Assembly (NCBI GenBank): GCA_902805985.1
Contig: CADCUW010000294.1
Coordinates: forward strand, 1-5,674
DNA: 5,674 nt
Direction of reading: 5' to 3'
Source of the DNA: an uncultured Rubrobacteraceae bacterium
GTDB taxonomy: Bacteria > Actinomycetota > Rubrobacteria > Rubrobacterales > Rubrobacteraceae
The notes beneath the pieces were generated by a model that was not told the DNA's origin, ran no database searches, and saw nothing but the letters and a program-made list of their open reading frames with translations. Positions within the stretch are counted from its first letter, which is position 1. The number at the start of each line of letters is the position of its first letter. Below are positions 1 through 4,670 of the stretch, one piece after another. Made by a program: the position numbers and the translations under genes.

Positions 1-2
1 TG

Positions 3-233
3 TCTTTGATGGAGAAAAAGGAGGTCAGCTACCCCGGCACCTTCCACGTCGGCTTCGTGCAAGAGAGCGAAGAGCGGGTAGAAGAGATCAACCAGCGACT
101 GAAGGACGACGGGTTCGAGGTGAAGCCCCCCGCCAGACTCCACGGCGCATGGAGCTTTTATTTGGACGCCCCCGGTGGGTTCACCGTCGAAGTTCTCGGC
201 TCGGACGATCCCCGGTTTCCGTTCGGCGGATGA
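3..233 (+). CDS. VOC-fold (glyoxalase/bleomycin-resistance/dioxygenase) protein, 3' part only
   Basis: This is the C-terminal half of a vicinal-oxygen-chelate protein. The frame is open to the left window edge, so the TTG at 6 and ATG at 9 are probably internal codons and the true start lies outside. Visible are the family's strand pattern 'GTFHVGF', a helix (EERVEEINQRLKDDGF) and the closing strands 'WSFYLDAPGGFTVEVLG'. In VOC enzymes the His of FHVGF and the Glu of FTVEV are typical metal-ligand positions, and both are present. The usual family length is about 120-140 residues, so roughly half is missing. Family members range from glyoxalases to antibiotic-binding proteins, and the substrate cannot be read from this part. 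No terminator is evident before the next gene. Confidence 0.85.
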   Translation, partial: SLMEKKEVSYPGTFHVGFVQESEERVEEINQRLKDDGFEVKPPARLHGAWSFYLDAPGGFTVEVLGSDDPRFPFGG

Positions 234-283
234 CGTCCGGTCGGCGCGCCCGGGGTAGAGAACCCGACTACGGCCGATCGGCT

Positions 284-287
284 GGAG
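284..287 (+). promoter_or_regulatory. Ribosome binding site (GGAG) for the RTX-repeat protein
   Basis: GGAG lies 7 nt before the GTG at 295. It supports that GTG as the start; an in-frame TAG at 256-258 rules out any start much further upstream. Confidence 0.5.
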
Positions 288-294
288 CGTCGGC

Positions 295-663
295 GTGCTG
301 GCCCTAGTTCGGGGGCCACGCCGGGTCGGACACGGAGCGGTGGTGTTCACCGGGGACGACCTCGGCCGCCGCTCGGGCACGGGCGCGGGCGACTACCTGA
401 AGGGCACCGCCAAGGCGGACACCATCAGGGGCATGGGCGGCGACGGCGCCCTCCACGGCATGGGCGGTAACGACACCCACTACGGCGACGGTGGCAACGA
501 TGGCCTCTACGGCGGCCCGGGCGACGACACGCTGCGTGGCGGCGCAGGCGACGACCGGGCCGAGGAGCGCAGGGTCTTCGGCGGCTCGGGCATCGACACG
601 GTGATGAGGAACGGCTCGGAGCAGATCGACCGCTACGTCGGCTGCGAGAGGTTCGCGGGCTAG
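295..663 (+). CDS. Short RTX-type (hemolysin-type) calcium-binding repeat protein
   Basis: A 122-residue protein whose centre is a run of nonapeptide calcium-binding repeats. From about residue 33 to 86 six units keep a strict nine-residue period of the form D-x-(L/I)-x-G-x-x-G-(N/D), for example [18 protein letters not shown] and [10 protein letters not shown] seventh, displaced unit (VFGGSGID) follows a spacing break at DRAEERR, which looks like a repeat that lost about four residues. In RTX proteins such repeats form a beta-roll that binds calcium, usually after secretion. Here the first 30 residues are Arg/Gly-rich with no hydrophobic core, so no signal peptide is visible. The start is GTG with GGAG 7 nt upstream, and a strong terminator follows. 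It may be a degenerating copy of a longer secreted protein; enzymatic function is unlikely. Confidence 0.7.
   Translation: MLALVRGPRRVGHGAVVFTGDDLGRRSGTGAGDYLKGTAKADTIRGMGGDGALHGMGGNDTHYGDGGNDGLYGGPGDDTLRGGAGDDRAEERRVFGGSGIDTVMRNGSEQIDRYVGCERFAG
391..552 (+). repeat. Six 27-bp units encoding RTX nonapeptides
   Basis: Six in-frame 27-bp units (residues 33-86 of the RTX-type protein) encode the nonapeptides. The DNA units are diverged, so the periodicity is clear in the protein and weak at nucleotide level. Confidence 0.75.
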
Positions 664-697
664 CCTCGAAGGACGACGCCAACGAGCCATCCCCCTC

Positions 698-731
698 GGG
701 GGCCGGACGCTTCGTGTCCGGCCTCCTTTTT
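698..731 (+). terminator. Intrinsic terminator after the RTX-repeat gene
   Basis: A perfect 8-bp stem GGCCGGAC (701-708) / GTCCGGCC (716-723) has a 7-nt apical region GCTTCGT. It can be extended by GGG (698-700) with TCC (724-726), including one G-U pair. Five T residues follow at 727-731. The hairpin sits 35 bp after the RTX gene stop on its strand. On the minus strand no T run follows the stem, so it is one-directional. Confidence 0.9.
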
Positions 732-734
732 CGT

Positions 735-778
735 GTTCCGAGCTTCTTGCAATATTCTTAGCCCGAAGCTCCGGGAAC
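735..778. other. Imperfect inverted repeat in the gap between convergent genes
   Basis: GAGCTTC (740-746) pairs perfectly with GAAGCTC (765-771). The arms extend as GTTCC (735-739) with GGAAC (774-778) across a 2-nt bulge. The 18-nt loop is AT-rich and contains AATATT. No T run follows on either strand, so it is not a standard terminator. The rest of the gap to 898 holds no gene I can support. Confidence 0.4.
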
Positions 779-898
779 GGTGGTCACGAGCGGCCAGCGC
801 ATGCAGCTCGCCGGGGCAATCGCCCTACGAGAGCGCGGCCAGGGAGCACCGGGCGACGAGGAGGCCGGCAGCACGAGCGCCACGCGGTATCGGGGAGG

Positions 899-1783
899 TC
901 AGGCCTCGGGGTCGATGTCGCGGTAGAACCCGAGCAAGACCTCGGCGAGCTGGTCGGGAGCCTCCAGCGCCACGTAGTGACCGACGCCCTCAAGGTGGAC
1001 CGCCCGCACGCCGGTCGCAACCTGGCGCATCGTCGTCGCGGTGAAGTCGCCTGTTAGGGCGCCGACGGCCAGCACCGGCATGGCCAGCGGCTCCTCCGCC
1101 AGCGTCTGGATGTCTTCGCCCTCCCGGAGCATCGACCGGTACACGCCGCCGGCGCCGTCGAAGCCGGCCGGCTGGGCGTAGGCGCGGGTGAACTCCCCGA
1201 TGTCGTCATCGGTTACCGCGCCCGGATCGGCGCTGAGGGCCGGAAAGGCGTAGCGGGCGAGGAAGTCGCGCTCGCGCCCGCCGATCAGGAGCTCGGGGAT
1301 GCCGGGCGCGGCCATGACGCCGACGTGCCAGAGGCCGCCGCGGGCGACGTCGGCGAGCGCCTCCATGCCGTATCCGGGCAGGGTGGTCTCGATCGCGGCG
1401 TAGCTGCGGACCTGGTCCGGGTGCGTGGACGCGAGGCGGAAGGTCGCCGGCCCGCTGACGTCCTGGCCCGTGAGGTGGACGCCCCCGACGTCGAGGCGCT
1501 CGATCAGCTGGTGCAGGTCTTCGGCCAGCGTGGCGTTGTCCTGGGGCCCTCCCCCGTGGCTGGAGTCCCCGAAGCCGCGCAGGTCCACGGCGAATACGCG
1601 GTGGCTCTCGGCGAGCCGGGGGATGAGCTTGTGGAAGGTCCACCAGGTCTCGGGGAAACCGTGGACGAGCAACACGGCAGACCCCGCCGTCCCGGCCGAG
1701 ACGTAGTGCAGCTCCGTGCCGTTGACGCTCAGGCGGTGGTGGGTGACTTCGGGGACGGTGGCTCCCTCGGGGGCGACGATCAT
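899..1783 (-). CDS. Alpha/beta hydrolase, epoxide hydrolase / haloalkane-dehalogenase-like
   Basis: A 294-residue cytosolic alpha/beta hydrolase of the epoxide-hydrolase-like group. HGFPETW at residues 41-47 is the HGxP oxyanion-hole motif, and VDLRGFGDSS (66-75) is the next conserved strand/loop. The nucleophile elbow reads GQDVS, placing Asp108 where epoxide hydrolases and haloalkane dehalogenases carry their nucleophilic Asp. VGHYVALEAPDQ supplies the catalytic His269, and Asp246 is a candidate acid. The cap region has the characteristic HVGVMAAPGIPELLIGGRERDFL and RAYAQP segments. Length fits the family. The start is the ATG at 1783, with TGGAGG 5 nt upstream; an in-frame ATG at 1807 lies inside the predicted promoter/operator and is rejected. 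The gene diverges from a MarR regulator that probably controls it. The elbow differs from the usual G-H-D-x-G, so substrate and even reaction type are uncertain. Confidence 0.88.
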   Translation of the reverse strand: MIVAPEGATVPEVTHHRLSVNGTELHYVSAGTAGSAVLLVHGFPETWWTFHKLIPRLAESHRVFAVDLRGFGDSSHGGGPQDNATLAEDLHQLIERLDVGGVHLTGQDVSGPATFRLASTHPDQVRSYAAIETTLPGYGMEALADVARGGLWHVGVMAAPGIPELLIGGRERDFLARYAFPALSADPGAVTDDDIGEFTRAYAQPAGFDGAGGVYRSMLREGEDIQTLAEEPLAMPVLAVGALTGDFTATTMRQVATGVRAVHLEGVGHYVALEAPDQLAEVLLGFYRDIDPEA

Positions 1784-1788
1784 GGTAA

Positions 1789-1794
1789 CCTCCA
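1789..1794 (-). promoter_or_regulatory. Strong ribosome binding site (TGGAGG) for the hydrolase
   Basis: On the minus strand TGGAGG stands 5 nt before the ATG at 1783. It decides the start against the in-frame ATG 24 bp upstream at 1807, which has no Shine-Dalgarno sequence. Confidence 0.85.
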
Positions 1795-1803
1795 GGTTAA
1801 TGA

Positions 1804-1816
1804 ACAACGACGTTGT
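1804..1816. promoter_or_regulatory. Perfect 13-bp palindrome, probable MarR operator
   Basis: ACAACG-A-CGTTGT is a perfect inverted repeat about the A at 1810. It covers the position where transcription of the hydrolase should begin (about 7 nt after the TACAAT box), so a bound MarR dimer would block initiation. The right half continues as CTAT, giving GTTGTCTAT (1812-1820), which recurs at 1841-1849. Confidence 0.65.
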
Positions 1817-1818
1817 CT

Positions 1819-1848
1819 ATTGTAGCATATGGTTAACCAAGTTGTCTA
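1819..1848 (-). promoter_or_regulatory. Sigma-70-type promoter of the hydrolase gene
   Basis: On the minus strand a -35 box TAGACA (1843-1848, one mismatch to TTGACA) and a -10 box TACAAT (1819-1824, one mismatch to TATAAT) are separated by 18 nt. Transcription would start near 1811-1813, leaving a leader of about 30 nt that contains the TGGAGG site. Both boxes overlap or touch the repeated GTTGTCTAT elements, as expected for repression by the divergent MarR protein. Confidence 0.65.
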
Positions 1849-1849
1849 T
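1833..1849. promoter_or_regulatory. Second, degenerate MarR-type operator
   Basis: TTAACCAAGTTGT (1833-1845) matches the perfect palindrome at 1804-1816 at 9 of 13 positions and, like it, is followed by CTAT. Its centre is 29 bp from the first. It covers the -35 box of the hydrolase promoter and includes part of the GGTTAACC palindrome at 1831-1838. A further half-site GTTGTC lies at 1862-1867. Confidence 0.45.
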
Positions 1850-1881
1850 ATGGGCGACGCGGTTGTCCTGCATCGAGGCCC

Positions 1882-2367
1882 ATGCCTGAGTCTTCTGGTG
1901 CCGAACTGGCGCTGCTGCTGCTCGGCGGCTTCCGCTCGATGGTCGACACCGTGCAGCGGGAGCTCGCTGAACGCGGTCATGGCGGGGTCCGCCCGGTGCA
2001 TGAGTTCGCCCTGCGAGCCATCGGTGCCGGGGCCGACACCGCCTCGGACCTGGGCCGGCGCCTGGGGGTCTCCAAGCAAGCAGCAGCCAAGACCATCGCC
2101 TTCCTCGAAGCTCACGACTACGTACAACGTGAGGGCGACCCGGACGATGCGCGCCGCAAGCGTCTGCGCATCACCGAGCGCGGCGACGAGCTGCTGACCG
2201 TAGGACAGTCGCTCTTCGACGATGTCCGCGCCCACTGGGGCCAGCAGATCGGCACCGAAGAACTCGAGATGTTGGAAGCCCAGCTCGCCAAGCTCGTCAA
2301 CTCCGGATATCCCCGCTTGAGCGTTCCTGGCTGGCTCGCCAGCGAACTGGGCGAGTCCGACTCCTAG
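1882..2367 (+). CDS. MarR-family transcriptional regulator
   Basis: A 161-residue winged-helix repressor of usual MarR length. An N-terminal helix (about 6-31) should form part of the dimer interface. The helix-turn-helix spans about residues 53-75 (TASDLGRRLGVSKQAAAKTIAFL). The wing follows with the conserved DPDDARRKRLRITERG pattern (86-100), including the D-x-R signature. C-terminal helices (about 100-145) complete the dimer domain. The ATG at 1882 has GAGG only 3 nt upstream, so translation may be weak or the true signal unusual; an in-frame TAA at 1834-1836 limits alternatives. It diverges from the hydrolase, and MarR proteins in this arrangement commonly repress both themselves and the neighbour, releasing DNA when a small, often phenolic or oxidising, ligand binds. 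The ligand here is unknown; the hydrolase's substrate or product is an obvious guess. Confidence 0.92.
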   Translation: MPESSGAELALLLLGGFRSMVDTVQRELAERGHGGVRPVHEFALRAIGAGADTASDLGRRLGVSKQAAAKTIAFLEAHDYVQREGDPDDARRKRLRITERGDELLTVGQSLFDDVRAHWGQQIGTEELEMLEAQLAKLVNSGYPRLSVPGWLASELGESDS

Positions 2368-2687
2368 GAGGTTGGGTGGACGAGGGTGGGATGTTCGCAG
2401 GATGGCACGATGGAAGCCTGGGCGCGTCGTTGTCGGGTTGGCCGGCCTGCTCGCGGTGTGCGCCGTCGGGCTGTGGCCGCGACGAACGCCCTGGGCCGAG
2501 GGTCAAGGGGGTGGGAGGTCTTCAGGCGGTTCCCCAACTACGAGGGGCGGGTAGCGGATCCCCGGTCCTCCATCGGAAACCTCGCCGTAATGGCTGGTAC
2601 GCATAGCGGGACCTAAGCTGGCCGAGAGGGGGGGGCCTAGCCAAAAAAGCGCGCAAGGCCCGCTCGGAGTAAGGACCGGCGGAAGCC
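2368..2687. other. 320-bp gap without a convincing gene; possible membrane-ORF remnant
   Basis: On the plus strand an ATG at 2402 opens 50 codons beginning MARWKPGR, followed by a 17-residue hydrophobic stretch VVVGLAGLLAVCAVGLW. That would suit a signal anchor, but the frame then runs into Gly/Ser-rich sequence and stops at 2554. Another frame continues with protein-like sequence (EVFRRFPNYEGRV) to a TAA at 2614-2616, so a shifted, decayed gene is possible. No good Shine-Dalgarno sequence precedes the ATG. Further on, GCTGGCC (2617-2623) can pair with GGCC-t-AGC (2634-2641). No functional gene can be claimed. Confidence 0.2.
2643..2664 (-). terminator. Candidate intrinsic terminator of the RidA-fold operon
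   Basis: Read on the minus strand, AGCG (2664-2661) pairs with CGCT (2651-2648) and, across one mismatch, GC with GC around a 3-nt loop. A run of six T follows (complement of AAAAAA at 2643-2648, sharing one base with the stem). The stem is short, so this is moderate evidence. Its place 24 bp beyond the last minus-strand ORF fits the end of that transcript. Confidence 0.4.
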
Positions 2688-2945
2688 TTATGCGTTCGCC
2701 GGAGCGCTCGCGTCGTGTCGGATTGGGCCGCCGGGCGTCGTTGCGCCGCGGAAGGTCAGGTGCGCCATCATGCGACCCCGCCTCGGGACGTCGGGGCCTT
2801 GCGCCAACGAGCGCGTCAGTTCGTCGGTGATGCTCCGGCCTAGGTCCGCCAGTATCGCGATCTTCTGACTCGCGAAGTGGCCGGAGAACGCCGGGGCGAA
2901 CGGGGTCATTGTGCGTTTTGCGCCCGACCGGGGCGACAGCGGCAT
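2688..2945 (-). CDS. Unrecognised 85-residue ORF at the end of the RidA-fold operon
   Basis: I do not recognise this protein. It starts one base after the stop of the DUF6463-type gene (junction TAA-T-ATG on the minus strand), and a candidate terminator follows its TAA. Third codon positions are mostly G or C, as expected for coding DNA here. It has no membrane segment and no signal peptide; a central amphipathic stretch (IAILADLGRSITDELTRSLAQ) looks helical and the tail is Gly/Pro-rich and basic. No Shine-Dalgarno sequence is visible before the ATG at 2945 or the in-frame ATG at 2909, so expression would rely on translational coupling. It may be a small real gene, the remnant of a larger one, or a chance frame. 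Confidence 0.35.
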   Translation of the reverse strand: MPLSPRSGAKRTMTPFAPAFSGHFASQKIAILADLGRSITDELTRSLAQGPDVPRRGRMMAHLTFRGATTPGGPIRHDASAPANA

Positions 2946-2946
2946 A

Positions 2947-3324
2947 TTAGGAGCGGCCGTCCGGCTCGGGACCTCGGGCGGCCAGCGCCAGCACCCCCAG
3001 CGGGAAGACCAGCCACACGCCGGAGACGGGCCCGAACAAGACGCTGACAGCCGCGACCGAGATGAGACCCCAGCCGAGTGCGGCGGGAAGCCGACCGGCC
3101 TTCGCCTGCGCCCATCGCGCCAGGTAGCCTAGCAGGTACAAAGGCCAGGCCCACACGAGGAACCGGAAGGCCGCCAGCATCTCGAAAGACCAGCCGGCCT
3201 GGCCGGCCCCCGGCCCCGCCCTGACGATGTCCGCCAGGAAAGGACCGAACAGGATCACCCCGACCACGACGTGTATCCCGGCCAGGGCCATCGTCAGGTT
3301 GCCCACCTGACCGCGTATGCCCAC
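2947..3324 (-). CDS. Four-helix membrane protein, DUF6463-type
   Basis: A 125-residue integral membrane protein. Four hydrophobic segments fall at about residues 10-30, 49-69, 83-98 and 100-116. Sequence features I associate with the DUF6463 family are present: GIHVVVGVILFGPFLADIVRAG in the first helix and following loop, FRFLVWAWPLYLLGYLARW in the second, RLPAALGWGL before the third, and PVSGVWLVFP in the fourth. The function of this family is unknown. I chose GTG at 3324, which has GGGAG 9 nt upstream and gives the usual length. An in-frame ATG at 3393 would add 23 Arg/Gly-rich residues across a GC-rich hairpin and lacks a better ribosome site. It lies 88 bp after the RidA-fold gene in the same direction and probably shares its promoter. 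The link between the two products is not evident. Confidence 0.75.
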   Translation of the reverse strand: MGIRGQVGNLTMALAGIHVVVGVILFGPFLADIVRAGPGAGQAGWSFEMLAAFRFLVWAWPLYLLGYLARWAQAKAGRLPAALGWGLISVAAVSVLFGPVSGVWLVFPLGVLALAARGPEPDGRS

Positions 3325-3368
3325 CTTCCTCAACTCCCTTCCCGCCCGCGATCTACCCCAGGATGCGC

Positions 3369-3391
3369 GGACGCCGGCGTCGGCGCCGTCC
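3369..3391. other. GC-rich hairpin between the RidA-fold and DUF6463-type genes
   Basis: GGACGCCG (3369-3376) pairs with CGG plus CGTCC (3381-3383 and 3387-3391) around a GCGT loop, with a 3-nt bulge. The 12-bp palindrome GACGCCGGCGTC (3370-3381) is an alternative fold. There is no T run, so it is not a standard terminator. In an operon transcript it could lower or separate expression of the downstream gene, which is inference only. Confidence 0.3.
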
Positions 3392-3412
3392 AACCGCCGC
3401 GCCGCCGCGCGC

Positions 3413-3820
3413 TCAGTCGAGGACTGCGGTGGCCTCGACCTCGACCAGGTGGTCGGGAACGTCCAGTGCCGCCACGCCTATCAGCGTGGCGGGCGGGGAC
3501 GGGGCGACGCCCAGCTCGGCGTAGGCCCGGGAAATCCCTTCCATGAGCACGGGCATCTTCTCGGGGGCCCAGTCGACGACGTAGATGGTCAGTTTCGCCA
3601 GGTCCCCGAAGGTGGCGCCGGCCGCAGCCAGGGCCGCGGCGACGTTGAGGAGGCACCGCTCGACCTGGGCGGCGAGGTCGCCCTCGCCGACCGTGTTCCC
3701 GTCGGCGTCCCAGGCCACCTGGCCCGCGACGAACACCGTCTTCGACCCGGTGGCGACCGACACGTGGTGGTAGGCGTCGACCTCCGGCAGTCCTTCGGGG
3801 TTCACCAGGGTGATGGCCAT
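3413..3820 (-). CDS. RidA-fold (YjgF/YER057c/UK114) family protein lacking the catalytic Arg
   Basis: A 135-residue soluble protein with the full Rid-family pattern: TVFVAGQVAWDADGNTVGEGDLAAQ, the helix QVERCLLNVAAALAAAGATFGDLAKLTIYVVD, and the closing PPATLIGVAALDVPDHLVEVEATAV. Rid proteins form trimers with clefts between subunits. RidA proper hydrolyses reactive enamines/imines from PLP enzymes using an Arg (Arg105 in E. coli) in a P-A-R motif. Here that motif reads P-A-T (Thr112), while the later Glu (Glu129) is kept. It is therefore probably not a classical imine deaminase but one of the Rid subfamilies of unclear activity. The start ATG at 3820 has AAGGAG 6 nt upstream. It is the first gene of a probable operon diverging from a TetR regulator. 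Confidence 0.9.
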   Translation of the reverse strand: MAITLVNPEGLPEVDAYHHVSVATGSKTVFVAGQVAWDADGNTVGEGDLAAQVERCLLNVAAALAAAGATFGDLAKLTIYVVDWAPEKMPVLMEGISRAYAELGVAPSPPATLIGVAALDVPDHLVEVEATAVLD

Positions 3821-3826
3821 CGCTCG

Positions 3827-3832
3827 CTCCTT
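3827..3832 (-). promoter_or_regulatory. Strong ribosome binding site (AAGGAG) for the RidA-fold gene
   Basis: On the minus strand AAGGAG lies 6 nt before the ATG at 3820, a near-ideal Shine-Dalgarno arrangement that fixes the start. Confidence 0.85.
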
Positions 3833-3869
3833 GTCGTCGTGGGGACCCGTGGGCTCTGAACCTCCATAC

Positions 3870-3889
3870 TATAGCATTGCTATGCTATA
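3870..3889. promoter_or_regulatory. TetR-type operator: perfect 8-bp inverted repeat, 4-bp spacer
   Basis: TATAGCAT-TGCT-ATGCTATA is a perfect inverted repeat in the 80-bp gap between the RidA-fold and TetR genes. A nested palindrome ATAGCA-T-TGCTAT (3871-3883) gives an alternative register. It lies between the two divergent -10 boxes and overlaps both by 2-4 bases, so one bound dimer or pair of dimers could shut both promoters. This is the place and symmetry expected of an autoregulatory TetR operator. Confidence 0.75.
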
Positions 3890-3893
3890 TAAT
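3888..3893 (+). promoter_or_regulatory. Perfect -10 box (TATAAT) for the TetR gene, implying a leaderless mRNA
   Basis: TATAAT ends 7 bp before the ATG at 3901, so transcription should start at or next to the start codon. No Shine-Dalgarno sequence lies in the 15 bp upstream, which agrees with a leaderless transcript, common in actinobacteria. No clear -35 box is seen. Confidence 0.6.
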
Positions 3894-3900
3894 CTAGCCT

Positions 3901-4596
3901 ATGGCGAGGACGAAGGATCCGGCGGTCCGCACCCTGCTCATCGAGCGGGCCGCGCGCATGCTCCGCACCCGCGAGCCCGTCACCCTGCGCTCGCTGGTGG
4001 CCGGGACCGGCGTGTCGACGATGGCCGTCTACACCCACTTCGGCGGCATGGACGGCGTGTGGAAGGCCCTGCGGCAGGAAGGCTTCACCCGCCTGGAGAC
4101 CATTCTCGAGACGGTGGCGGTGTCCACGGACCCGGTGCGGGACCTGACCGCCCTGGGGGCCGCCTACGTTCGGAACGCCCTGGACCACCCCGACCTGTAC
4201 CGGGTCATGTTCGACGAGGACTTCGACCTCGAAGACGCCCGGGCCGCGGACGACACCCTGGAGTATCTCGTCCGGGCCGCCGAACGGGGCAGGCAGGCCG
4301 GCCGCTTCCGCGCCGGCATCGACCCGCGGGAACTGGCGACCCAGGGCTGGGTCATCGGCCACGGGCTGGTCTCCCTGGTCGCCGCCGGATGCCTGCCGCG
4401 CCGGGCGCTCGACCACGGCACCCTCCTGCTGACCGCGCTGTTCACCACCGCGGGAGACCGGCCCGACAGGTGTCGCACCTCGGTCGAGCAGGGCTGGAAG
4501 GAACTGACCCCACCCGGCGAGGGACCGGGGGCGGGAGTGGGGCGCTCCTACTCAAGAAGCTCGCCAACCACCCCCGCGGCCCCCGACCGGGACTGA
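3901..4596 (+). CDS. TetR/AcrR-family transcriptional regulator (WHG-type C-terminal domain)
   Basis: A 231-residue TetR-type repressor. The N-terminal DNA-binding domain (about 6-55) contains the helix-turn-helix VTLRSLVAGTGVSTMAVYTHFGGMDGVWKAL, with the family's typical VYxHF motif. The ligand-binding part has the pattern LTALGAAYVRNALDHPDLYRVMF (about 81-103), which I associate with the WHG (TetR_C_33-type) domain. It continues to about residue 185; the last 35-40 residues are Gly/Pro/Ser-rich and probably disordered. The ATG at 3901 is the only sensible start and appears leaderless. The gene diverges from the RidA-fold operon across an 80-bp gap with a perfect palindrome, so it probably represses that operon and itself. 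The inducer cannot be inferred. No clear terminator follows. Confidence 0.92.
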   Translation: MARTKDPAVRTLLIERAARMLRTREPVTLRSLVAGTGVSTMAVYTHFGGMDGVWKALRQEGFTRLETILETVAVSTDPVRDLTALGAAYVRNALDHPDLYRVMFDEDFDLEDARAADDTLEYLVRAAERGRQAGRFRAGIDPRELATQGWVIGHGLVSLVAAGCLPRRALDHGTLLLTALFTTAGDRPDRCRTSVEQGWKELTPPGEGPGAGVGRSYSRSSPTTPAAPDRD

Positions 4597-4631
4597 GGCC
4601 CCGCGAGGCTCACGAGAGGGCCGGACCTCCG

Positions 4632-4670
4632 AGAACCCCCTACAGCCCGAAGTTTGGGGAATGCCCCTTC
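4632..4670. repeat. Direct repeat copy 1 (downstream side of the RlmJ-like pseudogene)
   Basis: A 39-bp segment beginning AGAACCCCCT and ending CCCCTTC matches the segment at 5597-5634 in the same orientation. By hand alignment 31 of 39 positions agree with one gap. Shared blocks are AGAACCCCCT, CGAAGTT and CCCCTTC. The copies enclose the RlmJ-like pseudogene. It may be a member of a dispersed repeat family; I cannot count other copies from this window. Confidence 0.55.

Larger units (their letters stand above)
3868..3896 (-). promoter_or_regulatory. Promoter of the RidA-fold operon
   Basis: On the minus strand a -10 box TATAGT (3868-3873, one mismatch) follows a weak -35 TAGATT (3891-3896) at 17 nt. 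The TetR-type palindrome at 3870-3889 fills the spacer and overlaps the -10 box, so binding would exclude RNA polymerase. The leader to the ATG at 3820 would be about 40 nt. Confidence 0.5.

Noticed and set aside
304..690. Long minus-strand open frame opposite the RTX-repeat gene
   Set aside because: Ala/Val/Arg-rich composition typical of antisense frames in GC-rich DNA; the plus strand carries strict RTX periodicity, a ribosome site and a terminator.
733..1044. Plus-strand open frame of about 103 codons in the gap after the terminator
   Set aside because: Arg/Pro-rich low-complexity translation, no ribosome site, and it runs antisense into the 3' end of the hydrolase.
1784..1807. Upstream in-frame ATG (1807) as the hydrolase start
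   Set aside because: It lies within the operator at the predicted transcription start and lacks a Shine-Dalgarno sequence, while the ATG at 1783 has TGGAGG at 5 nt.
1325..1825. Plus-strand open frame of 166 codons opposite the hydrolase
   Set aside because: Mirror of a well-supported hydrolase gene with all catalytic motifs; no family resemblance of its own.
2617..2641. GCTGGCC / GGCC-t-AGC hairpin as a plus-strand terminator after the MarR gene
   Set aside because: It is followed by A residues, not T, on the plus strand and is 250 bp from the MarR stop.
3325..3393. N-terminal extension of the DUF6463-type protein from an ATG at 3393
   Set aside because: The 23 extra residues are Arg/Gly-rich and unlike the family; GTG at 3324 has GGGAG upstream and gives the usual length.
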